A DNA stretch of 40,175 nucleotides from JBAXGW01 sp037139195 (GTDB lineage Bacteria > Bacteroidota > Bacteroidia > Bacteroidales > JAHJDW01). Under the pieces are notes generated by a model that did no database searches, was not told the origin of the DNA, and saw only the letters and a program-made list of their open reading frames with translations. A program made the translations under genes and the position numbers. Positions 7,157 to 16,606 of the stretch are shown here, piece by piece. The stretch spans positions 1 through 40,175 of the forward strand of contig JBAXGW010000043.1 in assembly GCA_037139195.1 (NCBI GenBank). Direction: 5' to 3'. Every line of letters begins with the position of its first letter. Within the stretch, counting starts at the first letter, position 1.

Positions 7157-9028
7157 ATGGAAAATAATAAATATGATGTTATAGTTGTTGGTGCAGGACA
7201 TGCAGGTTGCGAGGCTGCAGTTGCTGCTTCAAGATTAGGTTCTAAGGTGCTACTAATAACAATGAACTTAAATCTTGTCGCTCAAATGTCGTGTAATCCT
7301 GCTATGGGAGGAATTGCAAAAGGACAAATTGTACGAGAAATTGATGCACTAGGTGGATTTTCGGGAATTGTTACTGATAAAAGTATGATTCAATTTAGAA
7401 TGTTGAATCGTTCAAAAGGACCTGCAATGTGGAGCCCAAGAGCACAGAGTGATAGGATGCTTTTCTCACAATGTTGGAGAGAAATTATTGAGAATACAGA
7501 TAATTTATTTATGCGTCAGGATTCTGTAGTTTCATTATTAATAGAAGGTGGAAAAGTAAATGGAGTATCTACTTTGTCAGGACAAAAATATTTTTCAAAA
7601 GCTGTTGTTTTAACAAATGGAACTTTTTTAAATGGAAAAATTCATATTGGAAGAATTAGTTTTTCTGGTGGAAGAATAGGGGAGAGTAATTCTAAAGGTA
7701 TTACCGAACAATTGGTTGAAGTTGGATTCGAAAGTTTAAGAATGAAAACAGGAACTCCTGTTCGTGTTGATGGAAGGACGATAGATTTTTCCAAACTAGA
7801 AGAGCAGCTAGGTGATGCAGAACCTCAGAAGTTTTCGTATACTAATACAGAACCTTTAAAAAAACAAAGAAGTTGTTATTTAGCGTATACAAGTGATAAG
7901 GTTCACGATATTTTAAGAGAAGGGTTTAAAGATTCACCGCTTTTTCAAGGAATAATTAAAGGAGTTGGTCCAAGATATTGTCCTTCTATTGAAGACAAAA
8001 TTGAACGATTCTCTGATAAAAATCGTCATCAACTTTTTGTTGAACCAGAAGGTTGGAAAACGAATGAATATTATATTAATGGTTTTTCATCGTCTTTGCC
8101 AGAAGATATTCAAATTGATGCTTTGAGAAATATAGATGGCTTTGAAAATGCTGAAATTTTAAAACCAGGTTACGCAATAGAATATGATTATTTCCCTCCA
8201 ACTCAATTATTCCCTTCATTGGAAACAAAGTTAATTTCTAATTTATTTTTTGCTGGACAAATTAATGGAACAACAGGATATGAAGAAGCCGCCTCTCAAG
8301 GTTTAATGGCAGGAATAAATGCACATAGAAAAATAAATAATTTATCAGATTTTGTTTTAAAAAGGAGCGAAGCATATATTGGAGTTTTGATAGATGATTT
8401 AGTTACTAAAGGAACAGATGAGCCATATCGAATGTTTACTTCAAGAGCGGAATATAGAATTTTATTAAGACAAGATAATGCCGATGTGAGATTAACTCCA
8501 TTGGGTTTTAAGCTTGGCTTGATTTCGGAAGAAAGAAAAAATCAACTTGAAAGGAAGAAGGAAACAATAAATAATATAATACACTTTTTTAAAAATAATA
8601 GTGTAGAACCTTTTGAGATTAATGCGGTGCTTCAAAAAAGAGAGACAGATGAGATTAATCAAAAAATGAGATTTTATAATATTATTTTACGACCTCAAAT
8701 TGATATTAAAGATATGCTGACAGCAATTCCAAAACTAAATAATTTAGTTTCATCTGATCAAAATCAGAATGAAATTTGGGAAGCTGCAGAAATTTTAATG
8801 AAATATGAAGGGTACATTAATAAAGAAAAAGAATTAGCAGATAAAATGTCGAAATTGGAAAATGTTGAGTTACATTTAAACTTCGACTATAATAAAATAA
8901 AATCGCTTTCGACTGAAGCGCGTCAAAAGTTGACAAAAATAAAACCTCGAACTTTAGGACAAGCTTCGAGAATAAGTGGAGTTTCGCCATCCGATATTTC
9001 GGTTTTAATGGTTTATTTAGGAAGATAA
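7157..9028 (+). CDS. mnmG: tRNA uridine-34 modification enzyme MnmG (GidA)
   Basis: 623 aa, full family length. With MnmE this FAD enzyme installs the carboxymethylaminomethyl group on U34 of several tRNAs in the cytoplasm. Seen: the N-terminal FAD-binding loop 'VVGAGHAGCEAA', the conserved 'CNPAMGGIAKGQ' and 'RMLNRSKGPAMWSPRAQ' stretches, 'KTGTPVRVDGRT', 'FFAGQINGTTGYEEAASQG', and the C-terminal helical domain with 'RTLGQASRISGVSPSDI'. The assignment is essentially certain. The start is fixed by the glycine-rich loop and by the 22-base gap after ybeY, which is filled by the parS candidate; any ParB bound there would overlap translation-start DNA. The SAM methyltransferase gene follows after 12 bases. 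Confidence 0.98.
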   Translation: MENNKYDVIVVGAGHAGCEAAVAASRLGSKVLLITMNLNLVAQMSCNPAMGGIAKGQIVREIDALGGFSGIVTDKSMIQFRMLNRSKGPAMWSPRAQSDRMLFSQCWREIIENTDNLFMRQDSVVSLLIEGGKVNGVSTLSGQKYFSKAVVLTNGTFLNGKIHIGRISFSGGRIGESNSKGITEQLVEVGFESLRMKTGTPVRVDGRTIDFSKLEEQLGDAEPQKFSYTNTEPLKKQRSCYLAYTSDKVHDILREGFKDSPLFQGIIKGVGPRYCPSIEDKIERFSDKNRHQLFVEPEGWKTNEYYINGFSSSLPEDIQIDALRNIDGFENAEILKPGYAIEYDYFPPTQLFPSLETKLISNLFFAGQINGTTGYEEAASQGLMAGINAHRKINNLSDFVLKRSEAYIGVLIDDLVTKGTDEPYRMFTSRAEYRILLRQDNADVRLTPLGFKLGLISEERKNQLERKKETINNIIHFFKNNSVEPFEINAVLQKRETDEINQKMRFYNIILRPQIDIKDMLTAIPKLNNLVSSDQNQNEIWEAAEILMKYEGYINKEKELADKMSKLENVELHLNFDYNKIKSLSTEARQKLTKIKPRTLGQASRISGVSPSDISVLMVYLGR

Positions 9029-9040
9029 TTTTATAAAAAA

Positions 9041-9928
9041 ATGGAATATTTATCAAGTTGCCCAATTTGTAAAAGTACTATGTTGAAGTCGCATTTAACA
9101 TGTAAAGATTATACCGTATCACAATCAGAATTTACAATTGTAAATTGTTCGAGCTGTGGATTTACATTTACCAATCCTCGACCTGAGCCTGAGAACTTAG
9201 GAGTATATTATAAATCGGAAGAGTATGTTTCTCACTCAAATACGAAAAAAGGATTAATTTTTAAATTGTATCAGTTGGTTAGAAACTATACATTAGATAA
9301 TAAAGTAAGACTTGTTAAAAAATGGGGGAATCCTAAAAATTTATTAGATATAGGATGTGGCACGGGAGCTTTTATTGATAGGTGTGCAAAAAGCAAAATA
9401 GAAGTAGTTGGGATAGAGCCCGACGAAAGTGCAAGGAATTTTGCAATAAATAATTTTTCACTCAATGTTTTTGATGAGTCGGAAATTATAAAAATAGCTG
9501 ATAATTCTTACGATACTATAACAATGTGGCATGTGTTAGAGCATGTGTCTGATTTGGAAGAAAGAGTAAAACAGCTTAAAAGAATTTTAAAACCTGGTGG
9601 AACATTATTTGTTGCATTACCAAATATGGCTAGCTATGATGCACAAGTTTATGGAAAATTCTGGGCAGCTTATGATGTCCCTCGACATTTGTATCATTTC
9701 AAAAAAGGTGACGTTGAACGATTGTTTAACTTAGTTTCGATGGTAGTAGTAAAACGTTTGCCAATGAAGTTTGATTCTTTTTATGTAAGTATGTTAAGCG
9801 AAAAATATTTATCTGGAAAAGTTAATTATTTTAAAGCATTTTATAATGGAATGAAATCAAATAAATATGCTTCGAAATCGGATGTAAATTTTTCAAGCGT
9901 TATTTATATATTGAAAAATTCAAATTAA
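9041..9928 (+). CDS. Class I SAM-dependent methyltransferase with N-terminal zinc-ribbon cysteines
   Basis: 295 aa. The N-terminus carries two Cys pairs, 'CPIC' and 'CSSCGFTFTNPRP', typical of a small zinc-binding knuckle placed before a Methyltransf_23-type domain. The SAM site is clear: 'LLDIGCGTGAFI' (motif I), an acidic 'GIEPDESA' (motif II), 'DTITMWHVLEHV' (motif IV) and 'LKPGGTLFVALPN' (post motif). Relatives act on small molecules, sugars or lipids, so the substrate cannot be named. It follows mnmG by 12 bases and probably ends that transcript. The roughly 190 bases after it hold no gene. Confidence 0.85.
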   Translation: MEYLSSCPICKSTMLKSHLTCKDYTVSQSEFTIVNCSSCGFTFTNPRPEPENLGVYYKSEEYVSHSNTKKGLIFKLYQLVRNYTLDNKVRLVKKWGNPKNLLDIGCGTGAFIDRCAKSKIEVVGIEPDESARNFAINNFSLNVFDESEIIKIADNSYDTITMWHVLEHVSDLEERVKQLKRILKPGGTLFVALPNMASYDAQVYGKFWAAYDVPRHLYHFKKGDVERLFNLVSMVVVKRLPMKFDSFYVSMLSEKYLSGKVNYFKAFYNGMKSNKYASKSDVNFSSVIYILKNSN

Positions 9929-10119
9929 TTTTCGTTTACTTTTAAATACAAGACGAAAGTGGAGTTAAAATATTTTTAAAAACGGAGATTCCAAAATTTG
10001 GCTGTAATATGTGTTTTAATAAACGTTGACTGCAAAATGACTTGTGGGTTGCAAATGAAAAAAAAGCCTCTTAAAACGCACTAAAATAAGTAGGAATTTT
10101 ATTAAAAACTTAAAAAATT

Positions 10120-13100
10120 TTGAAAATAAAAAAACCAAATAAGTATTATTTTTACATCGGATTTGTTTTTTTGTTGTTTGCAATTTTTGCGAATCAACTT
10201 TTTGTTGGGTTTAAATCTGAAAAAACAACAACAACAAGTTTTAATAAAGAAATAATTAAAAAAACAAATGATTGTAGCGAGGAAATTAAGAAATTAATTG
10301 AAGATTGGAATCAGAAGGGGAAGGAAGAATTTGTATTTAAAAACACCCAGAAATACTATAACAATCTTGAAAAAGAGGGAATTGCATTATTTGTTATAAA
10401 AGAAGATAATGCCGTGTTTTGGTCGGATAATAAAATTCCAGAAACGGCTGATTTATTAGAAGTTGAAAATGATAGTTTACTGTTTTTAGAAAATGGTTGG
10501 TATCTAGCACAAAAACAAAAAATAAATGACACTAGTTTCATTGGATTAATTTTAATAAAAAACGAGTATCATTATAGCAATCAATATCTTAAACAGTCTT
10601 TTCAATCCGATTTTTCTATTGATGACGATGTTATAATTTCTTATAAAAAGACCTCCTTTCCTGTAATTAATCAGACAGGCAAACCTTTGTTTTATCTAGA
10701 TTATTCTAAAACACAAAATAAAAGCAACGCATTTCCTCGTATTTTAGGTATTCTTTTTTATATAATAAGTGCGATTTTTATTATTTTTTACTTTACTGCA
10801 TTAGCAGGATATTACGATCGTTTTAGAAGAATTCCTAGTTTTTCGTTGTTTGTAATTGGTGCTTTATTACTATTAAGAGCATTGATGCTTATATTTAATT
10901 TGCCTGAATTTTGGTATAATTCAGATCTGTTTAGTCCTAAATTATATGCAGCTTCTGTTGTTTTTCCTTCTTTTGGCGACTTACTTATAAATGTTCTTTT
11001 TGCTTTTTTAATAGCTATAATTTTATACATTAGAATCAGGATAAAAAAAATAGCTGTATTGCCCAAAATAGCTAGAATAGCTGCAGTAATTGGATTTGTT
11101 TTTCCTCTTTTAATAATTTCTTATAGAGTAGTATGGCTTATAAAAGGTGTAATTATTAACTCAATTATTTCTTATAATGTAAATAATATTTTTAGTCTTA
11201 ATTTTTATAGTATTACCGGGCTATTCATTATAATATTATTGTTTTCTACATTGTTTTTAACCACAAAAAAAATTAGTGATTTCACGCATCTTTTTACAAA
11301 TAAATTACACGAATTAATTATTGCTTGGACGATTTCATTAGCCGCATATTTTACAATTATATGGCATTTCGAGCTTTTATTATTTTGTTTAGGAGCTTTA
11401 ATAATAGTATTATTGATTCTTCTTTGGTGGTTTAAATCATTGAAGAAGAATATATTTGAGTTTTCTCAACTAATGTTGTTTGTTTTAATTTTTAGTATTT
11501 TCGCAACCTTTGTTTTATATATAAACAACAATATTAAAGAGTTAGAATTAAGAAAATCCTTAGCATTATCCTTAGCCGTTCAACAAGATCCCATTACAGA
11601 GTTTGCATATTTAGATATAGAACAAAAGATTGTAAACGATTCAACATTAATAAGCTCATTATCAGTTCCATATTTTGACGAATCAAGGTTAAAAGAATAC
11701 TTGGGTAGAAATTATTTTTCAGATTATTGGTCAAAGTATGATGTTCAGGTAACTGTTTGTAGGTCGGCTGATAGCTTATTAATAAAGCCCGACAATATTC
11801 AAAAAGGGTGTTTCGATTTTTTCAATAGCATAATTAGAGATCAAGGAAAGCCAACAGTAAGCTGTGATTTGTATTTTTTGGATAAAGGAAATGGCAGGTC
11901 AAGCTACATTGCACAGGTTCAATTTCCTAATAGAAGGAATGTTTATTTAAGTAATACTAGGTTATTTATTGAGTTTGATGCTAAATTTGTTCCAAAAGGA
12001 CTAGGTTATCCGGAGCTTTTATTAGATGAAAAGGTATCAGGAACAACTGATTTATCAGATTATTCTTACGCTAGATATTTTAACAAGGATTTAATTAGTC
12101 AATTTGGGAAGTATCTTTATAGCCTTGATGCCTCGCACTATGGAGTAGTAGATACTGAATTTAAAATATTTGATAGTCAGCACTACAATCACTTGTATTA
12201 TAATGCCGACGCTAATACTATATTAATTGTTAGCCGAAAGAGCTATGGAATAATGGATTTTGTTACCCCATTTTCGTATATGCTTGTTTTGTTTACTACT
12301 TTAGTCCTTATTTATTTTGTAACGCATCGTTTTATTGTACATCGAAATATTATTAATTTTAATTTCCAGTATAGGATACAGTTTTCGATGATATTTATTG
12401 TTTTGGTTTCGCTACTTTTAATTGGTATTGTTTCTATCTATTTTATTTTAAACATATATAGTAAAAAGAACGAAGAAAACATAAAAGAAAAAACACATTC
12501 GATTACAATAGAACTAGAAAGTAAATTATCGGGGCAAGCTTATATTGATAAAAGGATGAGTGCTTATGTTCAAGATTTACTTTTGAAATTTTCGAATGTT
12601 TTTTTTACAGACATTAACATGTTTGATTTAGATGGGAATTTAATTGCTTCATCAAGATCAAAAATTTTTGATGAAGGATTAATTGGAAAGAGAATTGATC
12701 CAATTGCGCTGTCAAAATTGAAAAACGAGCTTAGAACAATGTATGTTCATGAAGAAAAAATTGGCGAATTAAATTATATTTCCTCTTATGCACCTTTCAG
12801 AAATAATCAGAACGAAGTTATAGCATATTTAAATCTACCCTACTTTGCGAAGTATAATGAAACAAAAAAAGAGCTTTCTACATTCATTGTTGCCATTATT
12901 AATATTTATATATTGCTGTTTGCTTTAGCTATAATTATTGCATTTATAATTTCAGGTTATGTTACAAAACCTTTAGTTATTATTAAAGAAAAAATTGCTC
13001 GGCTGAAGTTCGGTTCTAGAAATGAAAAGATTAATTGGGATGCTGAAGATGAAATAGGGAACCTTGTTGTAGAATACAATAGAATGGTTGATCAGTTAGA

Positions 13101-13800
13101 ATATAGCGCAGAATTATTAGCAAAATCAGAAAGAGAATCAGCTTGGAGAGAAATGGCTAAACAAGTAGCACATGAGATTAAGAATCCTTTAACCCCTATG
13201 AAACTTAGCGTTCAATATCTTGAAAAATCTTTAAATGAGAGCAAAGATAATTTAGGAGAACGATTAAACAAGTTTTCGAAAACAATGATAGAGCAAATAG
13301 ATACTCTTTCGAATATTGCTACTGCATTCTCTGATTTTGCAAAAATGCCTACTATTATTATTGAGAAGACTAATTTTACAGCTTTACTTTCCAATATAGT
13401 TGATTTATATAAAGGAATAAAAATTAAAGTTACTTGCGATACTAGTTCCGTAGATGAAGCAATAATGTTTATTGACCCAAAAATGATGAATCAGGTATTA
13501 ACTAATTTGATTCGCAATTCGGAACAATCATTTTCAGAAAACAGTGAAGGAGAAATTAAGATAAAACTTAATAAAGAAGATAAATGGTTCGTAATAAGCA
13601 TTAGCGATAACGGATGTGGAATACCAGACGACAAAAAAGATAAAATTTTTGTTCCAAGTTTTACTACTAAAAATTCGGGTATGGGATTAGGTTTAGCCAT
13701 GGTAAAAAATATTATTGATAGTTTTGGTGGCTATATTACATTTGAATCAGAAACAAACGTGGGAACAACATTTTATTTGCATATTCCTGTAAAAGAGTAA
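10120..13800 (+). CDS. Very large NtrY-like membrane sensor histidine kinase, TTG start
   Basis: 1226 aa. An N-terminal membrane anchor (about 10-27) is followed by a first extracytoplasmic part, then a block of about seven hydrophobic helices between 205 and 475, a second extracytoplasmic part to about 715, further helices near 715-740 and 755-780, a Cache-like sensor (about 785-920), a helix near 925-950, HAMP, HisKA with phospho-acceptor H1018 in 'VAHEIKNPLTPMK', and HATPase_c (N box around N1133, 'DNGCGIPDDKK', 'GMGLGLAMVKNI'). The HisKA sequence is of the NtrY class. The start must be TTG at 10120: a TAA lies nine bases upstream in frame and no in-frame ATG occurs before the first membrane helix. 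No response regulator is adjacent, so it is an orphan kinase here. The ligand is unknown. Confidence 0.88.
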   Translation: MKIKKPNKYYFYIGFVFLLFAIFANQLFVGFKSEKTTTTSFNKEIIKKTNDCSEEIKKLIEDWNQKGKEEFVFKNTQKYYNNLEKEGIALFVIKEDNAVFWSDNKIPETADLLEVENDSLLFLENGWYLAQKQKINDTSFIGLILIKNEYHYSNQYLKQSFQSDFSIDDDVIISYKKTSFPVINQTGKPLFYLDYSKTQNKSNAFPRILGILFYIISAIFIIFYFTALAGYYDRFRRIPSFSLFVIGALLLLRALMLIFNLPEFWYNSDLFSPKLYAASVVFPSFGDLLINVLFAFLIAIILYIRIRIKKIAVLPKIARIAAVIGFVFPLLIISYRVVWLIKGVIINSIISYNVNNIFSLNFYSITGLFIIILLFSTLFLTTKKISDFTHLFTNKLHELIIAWTISLAAYFTIIWHFELLLFCLGALIIVLLILLWWFKSLKKNIFEFSQLMLFVLIFSIFATFVLYINNNIKELELRKSLALSLAVQQDPITEFAYLDIEQKIVNDSTLISSLSVPYFDESRLKEYLGRNYFSDYWSKYDVQVTVCRSADSLLIKPDNIQKGCFDFFNSIIRDQGKPTVSCDLYFLDKGNGRSSYIAQVQFPNRRNVYLSNTRLFIEFDAKFVPKGLGYPELLLDEKVSGTTDLSDYSYARYFNKDLISQFGKYLYSLDASHYGVVDTEFKIFDSQHYNHLYYNADANTILIVSRKSYGIMDFVTPFSYMLVLFTTLVLIYFVTHRFIVHRNIINFNFQYRIQFSMIFIVLVSLLLIGIVSIYFILNIYSKKNEENIKEKTHSITIELESKLSGQAYIDKRMSAYVQDLLLKFSNVFFTDINMFDLDGNLIASSRSKIFDEGLIGKRIDPIALSKLKNELRTMYVHEEKIGELNYISSYAPFRNNQNEVIAYLNLPYFAKYNETKKELSTFIVAIINIYILLFALAIIIAFIISGYVTKPLVIIKEKIARLKFGSRNEKINWDAEDEIGNLVVEYNRMVDQLEYSAELLAKSERESAWREMAKQVAHEIKNPLTPMKLSVQYLEKSLNESKDNLGERLNKFSKTMIEQIDTLSNIATAFSDFAKMPTIIIEKTNFTALLSNIVDLYKGIKIKVTCDTSSVDEAIMFIDPKMMNQVLTNLIRNSEQSFSENSEGEIKIKLNKEDKWFVISISDNGCGIPDDKKDKIFVPSFTTKNSGMGLGLAMVKNIIDSFGGYITFESETNVGTTFYLHIPVKE

Positions 13801-13888
13801 GTAAGCAAAATAATAAGGTTTTTTGCATTTTAAAACTAAGCATGGTTTTAAATAAATTAAAAATATTTTAAAAATACTATGAAAATTA

Positions 13889-13920
13889 TTGGAATAATTA
13901 AATAAATAATTTTAGATTTG
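13889..13920 (+). promoter_or_regulatory. Candidate Bacteroidota promoter for atpDC
   Basis: TTG at 13889-13891 and TAGATTTG at 13913-13920, spacing 21, slightly longer than the usual 19-20. A transcript from here would have a leader of about 60 bases before atpD. Confidence 0.5.
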
Positions 13921-13987
13921 CGAAGACTATTATTTCAAAACAAAATTGTAGTAAAAACATTATAATAGTGTATTAATATTTAAAGAT

Positions 13988-15496
13988 ATGCTTCAAATAA
14001 AAGGTAAAATTGCCCAAATCATTGGTCCAGTAATTGACGTAACATTTAGTGATACGAATCAATTGCCAAATATTTATGACGCTTTAGAAGTACGTCGCGA
14101 CGATGGCAGCGTTTTAATTGTAGAATGTCAACAACATATTGGTGAAGACACCGTTCGTGCTATTGCAATGGATAGTACAGATGGATTAAGACGAGGTATG
14201 GATGTTGTATCTACTGGAAGTGCTATAACGATGCCTACAACCGACCAAATTAATGGACGTTTGTTTAATGTAATTGGAGAAGCAATTGATGGTTTGCCGA
14301 AAGTTGAGAAAACAAAAAGTTATCCAATTCATAGAGAACCACCAAAATACGAAGATTTATCAACTAAAAAAGAAGTGCTTTTTACAGGAATAAAAGTAAT
14401 CGATTTAATTGAGCCATATTCAAAAGGTGGTAAAATTGGTTTGTTTGGTGGTGCTGGTGTTGGAAAAACAGTAGTTATCATGGAGCTTATCAATAATATT
14501 GCAAAAGGATATGCTGGATTATCTGTTTTTGCTGGTGTTGGTGAAAGAACACGTGAAGGTAATGATTTATTGCGCGAAATGATTGAATCTGGCGTAATTC
14601 GTTATGGCGACGAGTTCAAAAAGAGCATGGAAGAAGGCAGTTGGGACTTATCGAAAGTAGATATTAATGAATTAAAAAATTCGCAAGCAACCTTAGTGTT
14701 TGGTCAAATGAACGAACCTCCAGGAGCTCGTGCTAGAGTTGCACTTTCTGGATTATCTGTTGCTGAGTATTTCCGCGATGGCGATGGAACTTCAGGTGGA
14801 AGAGATATTTTATTCTTTATGGATAATATTTTCCGCTTCACTCAAGCAGGTTCTGAAGTATCGGCTCTTCTTGGACGTATGCCTTCGGCTGTGGGTTATC
14901 AGCCAACCTTAGCATCAGAAATGGGTGTTATGCAAGAGCGTATTACGTCTACAAAACATGGTTCTATTACTTCAGTTCAAGCGGTATATGTTCCTGCTGA
15001 TGACTTAACGGATCCAGCTCCTGCAACTACATTCTCGCATTTAGATGCAACTACTGTATTGAGCAGAAAAATTTCGGAATTAGGTATTTATCCTGCAGTT
15101 GATCCACTAGATTCAACATCAAGAATATTATCTGTTGATGTGGTAGGACAATCACATTACGATACTGCACAAAGAGTGAAATTAACGCTTCAACGCTATA
15201 AAGAACTTCAAGATATTATTGCAATTCTTGGTATGGACGAGCTTTCGGAAGAAGATAAATTAATTGTTCACAGAGCACGTCGTGTACAACGTTTCTTATC
15301 TCAACCATTCCACGTTGCTGAGCAATTTACTGGTATTCCTGGTGTATTTGTAAATATTGAAGATACCATTAAAGGTTTCAATATGATTATGGATGGCGAA
15401 GTAGATGAATATCCAGAAGCTGCATTTATGTTAGTTGGAACTATTGAAGATGCTATTGAAAAAGGCAAGAAGTTAATCGCTGAAGCAAATAAATAG
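13988..15496 (+). CDS. atpD: F1Fo ATP synthase subunit beta
   Basis: 502 aa. Catalytic beta subunit of F1, on the cytoplasmic face of the inner membrane, making ATP from ADP and phosphate. Seen: N-terminal beta-barrel 'GKIAQIIGPVIDVTF', P-loop 'GGAGVGKT' (154-161), 'GVGERTREGNDL', the DELSEED-loop equivalent 'GMDELSEEDKL', and 'ALLGRMPSAVGYQPTLA'. An insertion of roughly 30 residues after 'EMIESGVIRYG' makes it longer than the E. coli protein (about 460 aa); I recall this being usual in Bacteroidota. It stands with only atpC, with a six-base gap between them; the remaining subunit genes must lie elsewhere. Confidence 0.98.
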   Translation: MLQIKGKIAQIIGPVIDVTFSDTNQLPNIYDALEVRRDDGSVLIVECQQHIGEDTVRAIAMDSTDGLRRGMDVVSTGSAITMPTTDQINGRLFNVIGEAIDGLPKVEKTKSYPIHREPPKYEDLSTKKEVLFTGIKVIDLIEPYSKGGKIGLFGGAGVGKTVVIMELINNIAKGYAGLSVFAGVGERTREGNDLLREMIESGVIRYGDEFKKSMEEGSWDLSKVDINELKNSQATLVFGQMNEPPGARARVALSGLSVAEYFRDGDGTSGGRDILFFMDNIFRFTQAGSEVSALLGRMPSAVGYQPTLASEMGVMQERITSTKHGSITSVQAVYVPADDLTDPAPATTFSHLDATTVLSRKISELGIYPAVDPLDSTSRILSVDVVGQSHYDTAQRVKLTLQRYKELQDIIAILGMDELSEEDKLIVHRARRVQRFLSQPFHVAEQFTGIPGVFVNIEDTIKGFNMIMDGEVDEYPEAAFMLVGTIEDAIEKGKKLIAEANK

Positions 15497-15502
15497 AAAT
15501 TT

Positions 15503-15739
15503 ATGTATTTAGAAATAATAACACCCGATATTAAGCTTTTTGAAGGGGACGTAAGTTTAGTTCAGCTTCCAGGAATTGATGGTTCATTTGAGTTATTAAA
15601 CAATCATGCTCCTTTAGTTTCGGCTTTAACAAAAGGCAAAATAAAACTTGTAAATGCGGAAAAGAACACCGTGTATATTGATATAAAAGGTGGAGTAATT
15701 GAAGTTAACAATAACAAAATTATTGTTTTAGCTGAATAA
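15503..15739 (+). CDS. atpC: F1Fo ATP synthase subunit epsilon (short form)
   Basis: 78 aa, matching only the N-terminal beta-sandwich domain of epsilon ('MYLEIITPDIKLFEGDVSLV', 'GSFELLNNHAPLVSAL'). The C-terminal two-helix domain that inhibits ATP hydrolysis in E. coli-type epsilon (about 135 aa) is absent. Short epsilon subunits are known in Bacteroidota, so this is likely the native form rather than a truncation. It follows atpD by six bases and a hairpin terminator follows it. Confidence 0.93.
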   Translation: MYLEIITPDIKLFEGDVSLVQLPGIDGSFELLNNHAPLVSALTKGKIKLVNAEKNTVYIDIKGGVIEVNNNKIIVLAE

Positions 15740-15759
15740 AATTTCAATTTTAATAAAGT

Positions 15760-15797
15760 AAAAAAAGACTATTCAAATTTCTGAATAACCGTTTTTT
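15760..15797 (+). terminator. Terminator after atpDC
   Basis: AAAAAA...TATTCA, seven-base loop, TGAATA...TTTTTT: a short stem with a three-base mismatch below it and a T6 tail. Confidence 0.6.
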
Positions 15798-15841
15798 CAA
15801 GATTTCTAATTTCTACAATATGAATTTCTATAAATTTATAT

Positions 15842-15849
15842 TATATTTG
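15842..15849 (+). promoter_or_regulatory. Possible -7 element for the GldM-C-like array
   Basis: TATATTTG fits TAnnTTTG and lies about 70 bases before the first gene of the array. No good TTG lies 19-20 bases upstream, so support is partial. Confidence 0.35.
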
Positions 15850-15922
15850 GAGATAATAATTGTAATGTTTCGGTGTTTAGATGTTAAAGGGAATATTCAT
15901 CCTATTAAAAATATAATTGATA

Positions 15923-16588
15923 ATGAGATTTCTACCTATTTTATTTGCTTTATGCTTTTTTATTCCGACTTTGGGGTTTGGACAAAAGGAGGATTCATTG
16001 GCAAAGGCTGATTTAGTTGTCATTTCACCTGAAAAGATGAATGTATTATATATTGGGCTAGATAATCCCATAAAAATAGCAATAAGTGGGATTGATAGCA
16101 AAAATATTACTGCAACTATTAATCAAGGCGAATTAATCAGGACTTCGGATGTAAATTGGATTGCAAAAGTTGATTCGCAAGGCAAAGCACTCATTAAAGT
16201 ATTTGCTGATAATGATGGCAAAATAGAATTGTATGCAACAAAAGAGTTTAGAATTAAAAAACTTCCTTCACCAGTAGTAATGTTGGCAGGACGGAGATAT
16301 AACTTTATTGAAAGAAAAATGATTGTTACGTCCCCATATTTAATGGCTGATTTAGAGGACTATATGTTGTATGGTGTGGCATTTTATATTCAATCTTTTA
16401 CTTTTACAATTTCTAATGGAACTCATAATTCGGAAGTTAAATGTACAGGATTTATGTTGCCACAAAATGTGCTCGAATTAATTAAAAAAGCTAATGATAG
16501 AGATTTAATCACATTTTCTGATATTAAAGTAAAATTTCCGGATGGATCAATAAGACAAGTAGATGATTTAAATTTGATTTTGAAATAA
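15923..16588 (+). CDS. Exported stand-alone GldM C-terminal-domain-like protein, copy 1
   Basis: 221 aa from ATG 15923 (MRFLPILFALCFFIPTLGFGQ), a clean Sec signal peptide; a TTG two codons earlier is less likely. The mature part resembles the third and fourth periplasmic domains of GldM/PorM: 'MNVLYIGLDNPIKIAISG', a central 'KEFRIKKLPSPVVMLAG' corresponding to GldM's FRVKrvPdP linker, then 'DLEDYMLYGVAFYIQSFTF' and a terminal 'FSDIKVKFPDGSIRQVDDL' like GldM's 'IKAKGPDGSIRKL'. GldM is normally about 510 aa with a transmembrane helix and four domains; here the anchor and the first two domains are missing. It is the first of three tandem paralogues. Family resemblance is recognised by eye; the role is unknown. 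Confidence 0.75.
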   Translation: MRFLPILFALCFFIPTLGFGQKEDSLAKADLVVISPEKMNVLYIGLDNPIKIAISGIDSKNITATINQGELIRTSDVNWIAKVDSQGKALIKVFADNDGKIELYATKEFRIKKLPSPVVMLAGRRYNFIERKMIVTSPYLMADLEDYMLYGVAFYIQSFTFTISNGTHNSEVKCTGFMLPQNVLELIKKANDRDLITFSDIKVKFPDGSIRQVDDLNLILK

Positions 16589-16606
16589 ACCTTAGCCCAA
16601 ACCACT

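Noticed and set aside
7157..9028. oriC itself next to mnmG
   Set aside because: No cluster of DnaA boxes (TTATCCACA) and no dnaA, dnaN or parAB genes were seen; parS only suggests proximity.
9929..10119. Small gene between the methyltransferase and the kinase
   Set aside because: No open frame with a start of useful length; only a short CCAAAATTTGG palindrome near 9991.
15820..16011. A 63-codon plus-strand frame overlapping the first GldM-C-like gene
   Set aside because: It runs across the promoter region and signal-peptide codons of a better-supported gene and has no recognisable features.
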